DNA of 64,000 nt from CAISCU01 sp051861545 (GTDB lineage: Bacteria; Bacteroidota; Bacteroidia; UKL13-3): assembly GCA_051861545.1 (NCBI GenBank), contig JBIMKP010000013.1, positions 1-64,000 of the forward strand. The letters run 5' to 3'. Positions 26,625 through 34,566 of the stretch are shown here, piece after piece. The first letter of the stretch is position 1. Every line of letters starts with the position of its first letter. The notes under the pieces were generated by a model. It was not told where the DNA came from, ran no database searches, and worked only from the letters and a program-made list of their open reading frames with translations. The position numbers and the translations under genes were made by a program.

Positions 26625-28304
26625 TTAGTTTAAATAAGGACTAGTAAAGCCACATTTTTTCATTCCGGTTTTAACTTCCGGACAGCTCATAAATAAATTC
26701 CAACAAAGGCCAGTTCTATAGTTTTCAATCATAACAATAATGGGTCCTTGGTCGATAGCCAAAAATGAATTAGCAAACCATTGGTCGTTAAGATTTATTG
26801 CATCTACAAAACCTTGTTCTTTAAACATTTTATCTCCTAATTTATAGTAGAAAAATTTTAGTGCTCTCATAGAATTTTCTGGAGTATAAGGCATAGCGCT
26901 TAAAGCAGCAGTTGGACTAATTACTCCTAAATCATTATTGGGCTCATGGGCTGCATAACCACTAAAATTATTATCAGAAGCAGTTAATCCCCAACATTGA
27001 TTACTGTATCCATAATGTTTTTTAGGATTAACTACACAATGGGTATAGTTTATAAGTGTATGATTTAAATTTTGTTCCCAATAATCGGCGTATTGGTCTT
27101 TAAGTTGATTAGGATTAATCCCTAAAAATGAATAATGTGAAAAGAAAAGTGGACCACCATTAGAAGGACCTAAAGGAAGTTTAAAACCATAGTAGTTTAC
27201 TCCATTTCTAAAACCACCATTTCTTGCCCAACCTGCATGGTAAACGCTAGCTGGAATTGAATCAGTAGGAGATGCAGCTGCCATGATATAAGTAATTAAA
27301 CATTCGTTCCAACCACTGATTTTCATGTTCATAGCCCATCCAAGATTAGCACTCCAATGCCAGTATAAAACCTGCTCATTTGATTTTCTGAACCAGTTCC
27401 ATTCAACACCTCGGTATAAAGCATTTATTTTATTTCTAATTCCAGATTCGAGGCTTGAATTGCCATCGAAATATTGACGAGCAGTAAGTAAACCTTGCAT
27501 TAAGTAGGACGTTTCTACAAGGTCAGCTCCATTATCTTTAGAGCTAAAAGGTATGGCAACTCCTGTGGCTCCATTAAGCCAATGAGGAAATGCTCCATGA
27601 AATTTCTGACATTTATTCGTCATGAAGTCTAACATTACATCAAGTTTGTTAGCAGCTTCATTGCGGCTGATATAATTTCTGGAAGCAGCAACAACCATTG
27701 ACATGATTCCAAATCCGGTGCCACCTGAGGTAACTAAATCTCCGGAAGAATTTCTTTCTCTCGACATTCCTGAAACAGGATGTCCAAAGTCCCAAAAGTA
27801 TTTAAATGTTCTTCTTTGAACAATGTCAAGTAATTCATCATCACTTACTCTTGGGAATTTATCTGTAGTATCTAATTGGGTAGTAAATGCATAACATAGG
27901 TTACTTTGCATACCAATAGCAGCTTTTGATTGTAATTTATAAATCAAACAAATGGTATATTTAGTAAAAGTTTTTAAAGTAGAAGGTCTGATTTCGAGAA
28001 CGGTATCTGCTTCAAGTAAAGAATAAGTATAAGGAACTTTTGCTGATTTTTCATCCAGAAAATTGATTCCAATACTTAAAGTTGAGGTGTCAATTTTATC
28101 TGTAAAACTAAGTCGTATAATAGGATTGAGGCTTATCTCGCGATAAGGTGCTTTTAAAATACCATTTATATTGGTGAGTGAACAAGTAAAACTCTTTGGC
28201 TTTTCAGGTTCAGGAGTTGGAGTATTCACTTTCTCCTTGCATGAATAACTGAATAAGCTTAAAGCTAGAATAAAGAAATAAAGTAGTACTTGTTTATTTT
28301 TCAT
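26625..28304 (-). CDS. GH144-like glucanase lipoprotein with N-terminal Ig-like domain
   Basis: This 559-aa protein has a lipoprotein signal (FSYSC, Cys at about 22) followed by a Pro/Glu linker, which suggests surface export. Next comes a bacterial Ig-like domain (about 38-145) and then a glycoamylase/GH144 domain (about 155-555) that closely parallels the next gene: TFKYFWDFGHPVSGMSRER, AFPHWLNGATG, LYWHWSANLGW, GPLFFSHYSFLG, CWGLTASDNNFSGY and AIDQGPIIVMIENYR. The pair of paralogues suggests division of work: this lipidated enzyme would make the first cuts at the cell surface, and the smaller one would finish in the periplasm. It follows a terminator at 28319-28352, so it either has its own promoter or depends on read-through. 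Confidence 0.85.
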   Translation of the reverse strand: MKNKQVLLYFFILALSLFSYSCKEKVNTPTPEPEKPKSFTCSLTNINGILKAPYREISLNPIIRLSFTDKIDTSTLSIGINFLDEKSAKVPYTYSLLEADTVLEIRPSTLKTFTKYTICLIYKLQSKAAIGMQSNLCYAFTTQLDTTDKFPRVSDDELLDIVQRRTFKYFWDFGHPVSGMSRERNSSGDLVTSGGTGFGIMSMVVAASRNYISRNEAANKLDVMLDFMTNKCQKFHGAFPHWLNGATGVAIPFSSKDNGADLVETSYLMQGLLTARQYFDGNSSLESGIRNKINALYRGVEWNWFRKSNEQVLYWHWSANLGWAMNMKISGWNECLITYIMAAASPTDSIPASVYHAGWARNGGFRNGVNYYGFKLPLGPSNGGPLFFSHYSFLGINPNQLKDQYADYWEQNLNHTLINYTHCVVNPKKHYGYSNQCWGLTASDNNFSGYAAHEPNNDLGVISPTAALSAMPYTPENSMRALKFFYYKLGDKMFKEQGFVDAINLNDQWFANSFLAIDQGPIIVMIENYRTGLCWNLFMSCPEVKTGMKKCGFTSPYLN

Positions 28305-28318
28305 TGGTTTGGTTTAAA

Positions 28319-28352
28319 AACCACAGACAATCTTGATTGATTGTCTGTGGTT
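28319..28352 (-). terminator. Terminator/attenuator between LamG and GH144 genes
   Basis: AACCACAGACAATC pairs perfectly with GATTGTCTGTGGTT (14 bp, 6-nt loop). On the minus strand it is followed by TTTTTAAACC. It divides the glycan locus into susC-susD-LamG and the enzyme operon, and could set the ratio of binding proteins to enzymes. Confidence 0.8.
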
Positions 28353-28371
28353 AAATTAGTTTATTGGAGAA

Positions 28372-29253
28372 TTATCTACCAGCGTTTTCTAAATCGTATA
28401 AAGCTGTAACGTCTGCATCTGCAAGCGCTTTGCTATATACACGGAATTCATCAAGCGCACCAGTGTAGTTTAACATCCAAGTTTCAGGAGCACTCCATGG
28501 AGCACCTAAATTGTTTTGGAATCCACCAATAACAAATTTGTTTGCTTTGATAAAGTTTAAGTTACCAAGTGGAGCGCCACCTGCAGCAGGATCGCTACCA
28601 AATCTGTCTGAAACATTAGCCGGTACAATTAATTTAGTACCATTCACATACATAGCAAATTTTGAACTAGCTGCATCGTATGAGAATACAACATGATTCC
28701 ATTTTCCAAAAGCATTAGGAATTTTATTGTTACCATTGAATTCAATCCATTGTTCTTTCCACTCAGGAGCATCATTTTTCTCAAAATGTACTTTGCAGAA
28801 CATAGAATCAGAAGTAGTACCTTCAATTAAAAAGAAGAAATTACCCCAGAAAGCGCTGTCTTTAGATAACATGAAAACTGATTGAGCACCACCTTCGTGT
28901 TTCTCTGTTTTCATCCAAAAAGCAACGGTAAAACTTTTCAAAGCTGGAAGAGCAGTTCCTGCGCTATTGTAGCCAGCAAACCCGCCTGTAGCACCTTGAT
29001 AAGCTTTGCCTTTTTTTCCTGTTATTAAAGTTGCATTAGTAGCAACACCTGCTAAGTTTTGTTTTGATTCATTGAAGTTTTCATCGAAACTCCATTTTGA
29101 AACTAAATTGGCAGAAGCTACATCATCAGAGCTATTGTAGCCACCAATCGGAGGAAGAGATACGTCTGTTTTTTTGTCTTCTTTACATGCTGTAAAAGTT
29201 GTGATGCCCGCAACTGTTGCGAACATCAACATTTTGCTGATTGTTTTTTTCAT
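28372..29253 (-). CDS. LamG/concanavalin-fold surface lipoprotein
   Basis: This 293-aa protein has a lipoprotein signal (TTFTACKED, Cys at about 23) and one LamG/ConA-like lectin domain (about 45-290), shown by LVSKWSFDENFNES, FTVAFWMKTEKHEGG, WNHVVFSYDAASSKFAMYVNG and LDEFRVYSKAL. It follows susD by 34 nt and occupies the place where SusE/SusF-type glycan-binding proteins normally lie, so it is probably a surface glycan-binding protein for the locus. LamG domains of this type usually bind sugars through a surface groove and calcium. There are no glycosidase residues to suggest catalysis. A hairpin terminator follows its stop. Confidence 0.85.
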   Translation of the reverse strand: MKKTISKMLMFATVAGITTFTACKEDKKTDVSLPPIGGYNSSDDVASANLVSKWSFDENFNESKQNLAGVATNATLITGKKGKAYQGATGGFAGYNSAGTALPALKSFTVAFWMKTEKHEGGAQSVFMLSKDSAFWGNFFFLIEGTTSDSMFCKVHFEKNDAPEWKEQWIEFNGNNKIPNAFGKWNHVVFSYDAASSKFAMYVNGTKLIVPANVSDRFGSDPAAGGAPLGNLNFIKANKFVIGGFQNNLGAPWSAPETWMLNYTGALDEFRVYSKALADADVTALYDLENAGR

Positions 29254-29287
29254 ACGAAATAGTTAGGTTTTTGTTTAGTGGTTTATG

Positions 29288-30763
29288 TTAATAATTGGGA
29301 TTTTGGGTTAATTTTACTCCACTCAAATCTATTTGTCTTTGAGGGATTGGGTAAAGTTCGTGTTTTCCATCTACAAAAGGAATGCCTGCCGCTCTTAAAA
29401 CTGTGCCGGCTCTTTTTGTTCTGCGTAAATCAAACATTCTATCGTGTTCCATTGCCATTTCTACTCTTCTTTCTCTATAAATTGCTTCTTTTAGTTCGGT
29501 AGCAGAAATAGCTGTTGTATTGGCTAAACCAGCTCTGTTTCTGATGATATTTAATGAAGTTCTTGCACTTGCAGTATCTCCTAATTCAATAGCAGCTTCA
29601 GCATGGATTAGATAAATTTCACCTAAACGAATTACTCGTAAATTTTTATTGGTTTCATTGTCATTTCCGTTAAAGGTTTCCATTGTTTTGCTGATATAAC
29701 ATTTGTAATTATAACGAGCATTTGGTGCAGCTGGATTTGTTACAAAGCCATCCCACAAAGTTTGGCCTGAGAAAATGATAGTTGCATCTTTACGTACATC
29801 TCCAACTTCATAAGCATCAACCAATTTTTGTGATGGTGTATTAAAGCCCCACCCTAATCCTCCTGCACCTCTTGGTGCTTGTACTACAAAATAACCTGTT
29901 AGTCCTTTGTTTGGATCGGTACCTTTGCCATTAATTTCCCAAAGTGATTCACTATTGAATTCGCCGCTTTCTTTCCAAATGCTTGAATAATCACTCACCA
30001 AAGAATAAGTTCCGGAAGTAATTAGTTGGTTACTTGTATTTTTAGCAATAGCCCAATCTTCTTGATATAAGGCTACTTTTGCCATCAAGCCCATAGCAGC
30101 TCCTCTTGTTGGTCGGCCTAAGTCATCAGCACCATAGGAAGATGGTAGTACACTAATAGCATCAGTTAAATCTTGTCTGATAAAAGAATAAATTTCTTCA
30201 GCACTAGCCCTTACGTTTGCGTTGGCAATGTCTTCTTGTGTTTCAATGTTTTTGTTAACCTTTGGAACACCACCGAAACATCTTACTAAGTTCCAATAGT
30301 AATAGGCTCTCAAGAACTTAACCTCAGCAATATATCTGGCTCTTTGTCCATCAGAAATATTTGTGAATTGTGGTAAATAATACAAGGCCTGATTGGCTCT
30401 AGCTATTCCTTTAAAATTAGATTCCCAAATATCATTAAAAGATAAACTTGATGATGTAAATGTATATTTATCTAATTGGTCTTTATCTGTTCCTGTATCT
30501 CCAGGGTCTGAACCTTTTTCTGCATCATCATCAGCAATACTTGTAACGCCAATCCAAGAAAAAGAATGTTGTTGCCATTCGTATAATTGGTTGTAAACCG
30601 CAGTTACCAATTGCGCCGGAGCATCAGGGTTTGAAAAGAAGTCGGTTGGAGTTTGATTTCTAACAGGCTCTTCCAAGAATTTTTTTCTACATGCAGTTAC
30701 CATCATCAGAAGGGCAACTGCAAACATCAATACTATACTAATTGACTTTTTCATTTTTTGCAT
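29288..30763 (-). CDS. susD: SusD-family glycan-binding lipoprotein
   Basis: This 491-aa lipoprotein has the lipobox VTAC (Cys at about 25) followed by RKKFLEEP, as in most SusD proteins. The SusD-like N-terminal TPR region and the C-terminal RagB/SusD domain are seen in PTDFFSNPDAPAQLVTAVYN, AEVKFLRAYYYWNLVRCFGG, PTRGAAMGLMAKVAL and the end block LYPIPQRQIDLSGVKLTQNP. It caps the SusC channel at the outer surface and hands over oligosaccharide. It starts 18 nt after the SusC stop, so the two are co-transcribed. A second Met three residues in (before KKSIS) is an equally good start. Confidence 0.96.
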   Translation of the reverse strand: MQKMKKSISIVLMFAVALLMMVTACRKKFLEEPVRNQTPTDFFSNPDAPAQLVTAVYNQLYEWQQHSFSWIGVTSIADDDAEKGSDPGDTGTDKDQLDKYTFTSSSLSFNDIWESNFKGIARANQALYYLPQFTNISDGQRARYIAEVKFLRAYYYWNLVRCFGGVPKVNKNIETQEDIANANVRASAEEIYSFIRQDLTDAISVLPSSYGADDLGRPTRGAAMGLMAKVALYQEDWAIAKNTSNQLITSGTYSLVSDYSSIWKESGEFNSESLWEINGKGTDPNKGLTGYFVVQAPRGAGGLGWGFNTPSQKLVDAYEVGDVRKDATIIFSGQTLWDGFVTNPAAPNARYNYKCYISKTMETFNGNDNETNKNLRVIRLGEIYLIHAEAAIELGDTASARTSLNIIRNRAGLANTTAISATELKEAIYRERRVEMAMEHDRMFDLRRTKRAGTVLRAAGIPFVDGKHELYPIPQRQIDLSGVKLTQNPNY

Positions 30764-30781
30764 TTTGTTAAGAGATGGTTG

Positions 30782-33745
30782 TTAAAATTGAACGTTTACA
30801 CCAAACATATAAGTAGCCGATGTTGGGTAAATACTTTTTTCTATGCCTGATTCATAAGCAGCTCCAGGTAATTCAGGTGAATAACCAGTGAATTTTTGCC
30901 AAGTATAAAGATTTTGAGAGCTTAAATAAGCACGTAGTTTTCCAATATGCCATTTGTCTGTAATTCTGCTTGGAATAGTATAACCCAATGCCAATGTATT
31001 TAAACGAATATAAGTTCCCGATTCAATGAAATAATCACTTGGTACTGGAACTCCATTATAAGCTCTTGGATTATCTGTATTTGGATTACTTGGAGTCCAT
31101 CTTTCCATGGCAACATCATATTCTACATTGTAGTTACCTCCGTAACGAACAGTTTTTTTACCATTAAAAACCACATTTCCTGCATTACCTTGAACTATCA
31201 TGCTTAAATCAAATGCCTTGTAATAGAAATTTGTATTGAATCCAAAATAGAATTTAGGTTGATATGAACCAGCATAAATTCTGTCTTTGTTGTCGATTTT
31301 TCCATCACCATTCTGGTCGATAATTTTTTTGTCACCAACCTGAGCTCCAGTAATAGTTGCAGAATTGTTTAGTTCAGCTTCTGTTTTGTAAACGCCATTT
31401 GTTTCATAAACCCAGAATACACCAATTGGTTGTCCATTGATTACTCTTGTTGCAGTATAACCATTGTCTAAACTTCCGTAATCCAATGCTTTTCCTTCAC
31501 CAACATCTGTTACTTCATTTTTATTAAAAGTAACGTTGCCTCTTAAAGCATAGTTAAAGTCTTTGCTGATGCTAGAATTCCAACCCAAAGAAATTTCTAA
31601 ACCTGTATTTGAAATTTTAGCAGCATTGGTAGTATATACATTATCTCTATCTCCGGCAACTCCTGGTAATGCAACAAGATATAAAGCATCAGAAGTAATT
31701 TTTTGATAAACGTCGATTTCACCTGTAAGTTTAGAATTAAAGAATCCGAATTCCAATCCTAAATTTCTTTGTTCAGTAGTTTCCCATTTCAAGTTTGGAT
31801 CAATAATTTGATCAGGTATTGCACCTGGAGCAATATTAGCACCAAAAGCTGCAGATAAACCTGTTCCAAATTGCGTTACAAACTGGCCTGGAGAGATATT
31901 GTCGTTACCTATTAAACCCCAGCTGGCTCTGGCTTTCAAAGTATTAAAGATGTTTTGATTGGCCATGAATTTTTCTTTATCAATTACCCATCCTAAACCT
32001 AATGAAGGGAAAGTTCCCCATCTATTTTTTACAGGAAATTTTGAAGCACCATCTCTTCTTATGGTAGCATTTACAAGGTACTTACCATCGTAAGTATAAA
32101 TACCTCTGGCAAAGTAAGATTCTCTTCTTCCATAAATTGCTTGATTACCACTATTTAGAATAATTGAAGTAGGGTCGCCAAAACTAAAATCCCAATATTG
32201 TTCTTGAACTGGAATATCTTTTTTAGAACCACTCATCCATTTTCCATCTTGTCTTTCTGCAGTATGACCTAAACTCACATTTACATCATGTTTACCTTTA
32301 AAAGTTTCGGTGTAATTAAAGTAATTATCCCAAACCCAACGGTAATTATCGGAGCGATAAAGATTTAATTGACTTCTATCGTTTCTTTGTGCGATAGTAA
32401 CAAAATAAACAGGGGAATAATTTCTACTATTATTAAAACCTCCATCAATACCAAAAGAAGATTTGAAAGAAACATTTTTCCAGACTTTATATTCACCCCA
32501 AACAGTTCCCTGTAAACGATGTCCCCACGATTGGTCATTAGTAGTTTCGAGTTTTGCTAAAGGATTTCCAACATTACTTGTTGTAGTTGAGCCATAAGAA
32601 CCATCAGAATTTTTCGCATTGTATATTGGAGCTGCATTATACGCATCTGTAAACAAACTGAATGGTTTATTATTACCAAAATTGTAAGCATAAGAAATAG
32701 TATTACCAACTTTTAATTTATTGGTGATGTTTACATCATTATTAGCTCTGATAGAAATACGTTGGTAATCATTTCCTTTTAAAATTCCTTCTTCTTTAAA
32801 ATATCCAATAGAGAAGAAGTAAGTATTTTTATCACCACCACCATTCATTGAAATATTATGACTCTGAATGGTACCTAGTCTAGTTATTTCATCCATCCAA
32901 TCAGCCGAACCAGTAATATCAGTTGGTTTGATAGCTTGGGTTCCAGCAGCTTCATTTGAGTAAACTGCGAATAAGTTTGGACCAGCCATATCAACTTTAT
33001 TTACCAATCTTTTGATGCCTGTATAAGCATCATAGTTTACTTGTAATTTTCCTTTAGTACCGCTTTTGGTTGTAACTAAGATAACACCATTAGAACCACG
33101 AACCCCATAAATAGCGGTTGCAGCGGCATCTTTTAAAACATCAATTGATAAGATATCAGTTGTGCTAATATTAGAAATGTCATCAGTTAAAATTCCATCA
33201 ACAACATAAAGTGGGTCAACACCACCTAAAATAGAACCAGTTCCCCTAATTCTTACATTGGGTTTTCCGCCAGGTTCACCTGGAGCAATAATTTGAACAC
33301 CGGCAGCTTTACCTTGAATTGCTTGAGTTGCAGTTAAAGAAGGTAAGGTTGCAATTTCTTTTGCCTGAATTCTAGAGCTAACACCAGTTAATTCTTTTCT
33401 TTTTGCAGTACCATAACCAATTACAACTATATCATTTAATGTTGTATTTGATTCTTTTAGGCTAAAGTTGATTACAGTTCTTCCATCAATTTTTACTTCC
33501 TCAGTTTTATATCCTATATATGAAAATACTAGGATGTTTGATTCACCTGAATTGTAAGATAATTTGTAATTTCCTTTTGAATCGGTAGCGGTTTCTTTTT
33601 TAGTACCTTTTAAAGTAACTCTAACTCCGATTAAGTCTGTGCCGTCTTTGGCATCCGACACTTTTCCGTTGATTTCCATTTGTTGAGCCAGCATTGCAAA
33701 CGAGCTCATCATGAAAACCAACATTGTAAGTAGTTTTCTTTGCAT
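30782..33745 (-). CDS. susC: SusC-family TonB-dependent transporter
   Basis: This 987-aa outer-membrane transporter has a signal peptide (1-20, SSFAMLAQ), a carboxypeptidase-regulatory-like beta-sandwich (about 24-105), a TonB box region around DIVVIGYGTAKRKELTG, a plug domain (about 115-235) with VRIRGTGSILGG and DPLYVVDGI, and a 22-strand barrel ending YMFGVNVQF. The plug motif AIYGVRGSNGVILVTTKSG is diagnostic for the SusC/RagA family. It imports oligosaccharides with energy from TonB. It is the first gene of the glycan locus, followed by susD, a LamG lipoprotein and two GH144-like enzymes, so beta-1,2-gluco-oligosaccharides are the likely cargo. Confidence 0.97.
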   Translation of the reverse strand: MQRKLLTMLVFMMSSFAMLAQQMEINGKVSDAKDGTDLIGVRVTLKGTKKETATDSKGNYKLSYNSGESNILVFSYIGYKTEEVKIDGRTVINFSLKESNTTLNDIVVIGYGTAKRKELTGVSSRIQAKEIATLPSLTATQAIQGKAAGVQIIAPGEPGGKPNVRIRGTGSILGGVDPLYVVDGILTDDISNISTTDILSIDVLKDAAATAIYGVRGSNGVILVTTKSGTKGKLQVNYDAYTGIKRLVNKVDMAGPNLFAVYSNEAAGTQAIKPTDITGSADWMDEITRLGTIQSHNISMNGGGDKNTYFFSIGYFKEEGILKGNDYQRISIRANNDVNITNKLKVGNTISYAYNFGNNKPFSLFTDAYNAAPIYNAKNSDGSYGSTTTSNVGNPLAKLETTNDQSWGHRLQGTVWGEYKVWKNVSFKSSFGIDGGFNNSRNYSPVYFVTIAQRNDRSQLNLYRSDNYRWVWDNYFNYTETFKGKHDVNVSLGHTAERQDGKWMSGSKKDIPVQEQYWDFSFGDPTSIILNSGNQAIYGRRESYFARGIYTYDGKYLVNATIRRDGASKFPVKNRWGTFPSLGLGWVIDKEKFMANQNIFNTLKARASWGLIGNDNISPGQFVTQFGTGLSAAFGANIAPGAIPDQIIDPNLKWETTEQRNLGLEFGFFNSKLTGEIDVYQKITSDALYLVALPGVAGDRDNVYTTNAAKISNTGLEISLGWNSSISKDFNYALRGNVTFNKNEVTDVGEGKALDYGSLDNGYTATRVINGQPIGVFWVYETNGVYKTEAELNNSATITGAQVGDKKIIDQNGDGKIDNKDRIYAGSYQPKFYFGFNTNFYYKAFDLSMIVQGNAGNVVFNGKKTVRYGGNYNVEYDVAMERWTPSNPNTDNPRAYNGVPVPSDYFIESGTYIRLNTLALGYTIPSRITDKWHIGKLRAYLSSQNLYTWQKFTGYSPELPGAAYESGIEKSIYPTSATYMFGVNVQF

Positions 33746-33802
33746 ATATGATTTTTTTATTGGTGGTGGTCATATGTTAGCTATTAACTTTTTAATAAAT
33801 GT

Positions 33803-33825
33803 ACATGCCTGGTTTAGGTGCATGT
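33803..33825 (+). terminator. Plus-strand terminator-like hairpin in the susC leader
   Basis: ACATGC (33803-33808) pairs with GCATGT (33820-33825), extended by CC/GG with one bulge, and is followed on the plus strand by seven T. It is antisense to the susC leader, 58 bp before the susC start codon. No plus-strand gene ends here. Confidence 0.4.
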
Positions 33826-33930
33826 TTTTTTACTTTTATTAAAAGTGTTAAAGTGTATGAATTACACTAAGGTATAGTTTTGAAGCAAGAATGCAATTCA
33901 ATTTTATTAGAGATTTGTCAGATTTGCTTT

Positions 33931-33948
33931 ACTGATTTGCAAATCAGT
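33931..33948. promoter_or_regulatory. 18-bp perfect palindrome upstream of susC, possible operator
   Basis: ACTGATTTGCAAATCAGT is its own reverse complement and lies about 190 bp upstream of the susC start. A related half-site pattern (AGATTTGTCAGATTTGC) precedes it. Its size and symmetry suit a dimeric winged-helix regulator such as the Nudix-type protein at 20224-20919. Confidence 0.4.
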
Positions 33949-34154
33949 GCTTTGTGTTTTTTTTACTTAGTGTAAAACATACACTTAAAACCGAAAAATG
34001 GCTGATTAAAATGATTTTACCCTCAAATTTTGAATAATTCAATTCTGTTTTTTGAGATTTATTAGTAATTCTTGTTTGAAACTCTGCATTTATAAAGTAA
34101 TGAATTGCACAAAACTTAAGTCCTAAATTCAATGGTATAAACAGTATTTAACTA

Positions 34155-34486
34155 GAGCCTGCTGAAAATCTAAATTAGCACTAATTATCAGTCAATTAGA
34201 CTGTTTTTTATTGATTTAAATGCAAGGTTTTAAGAGCAATTACTTAAAATTCCTTGCATTAAGTACAATTGGCTTTCAATTAACTTAAAGACAGAAACAA
34301 GGCCATCTTTGTCGTTGCTGCCAAATTGAAGTATCATACATACATCTTAAACACAAAATGGAAATCAAACAGTTTAATACCGAGGCAATTTTGTTTAGGC
34401 CAATTTATTGGACTTTAACAAAATGCATTCGGTATAATTTGGCAGCGTCTAAAATCTGACCTGTTTCTGTCTTTTTCAGCAGGCCC
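34155..34486. mobile_element. MITE-like non-coding element with terminal inverted repeats
   Basis: The left end GAGCCTGCTGAAAA and the right end (reverse complement) GGGCCTGCTGAAAA match at 13 of 14 bases. The 332-bp element is flanked by TAACTA direct repeats (34149-34154 and 34487-34492). Inside, GACAGAAACAAGG...GCTGCCAAATT is repeated in inverted form near the right end (AATTTGGCAGC...CCTGTTTCTGTC), so the right half can fold into a long imperfect hairpin. No coding frame is present. It is most likely a miniature element mobilised by a transposase elsewhere, or an internally deleted insertion sequence. Confidence 0.7.
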
Positions 34487-34566
34487 TAACTAAAGCGATT
34501 TTATTGATTTATTTCAGTCGAACATAAATTCAGAATAACTTAACTTGTGCCCTTAATTTTTGCAAT

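Larger units (their letters stand above)
33746..34566. other. 821-bp intergenic region upstream of susC
   Basis: No gene is supported. It contains a plus-strand terminator-like hairpin (33803-33825), an 18-bp perfect palindrome (33931-33948) and a 332-bp element bounded by inverted repeats (34155-34486). I found no clear TAnnTTTG box for susC. The remainder is AT-rich without structure that I can recognise. Confidence 0.6.

Noticed and set aside
33944..34132. 62-codon minus-strand ORF upstream of susC
   Set aside because: It has no family resemblance and overlaps the palindrome.
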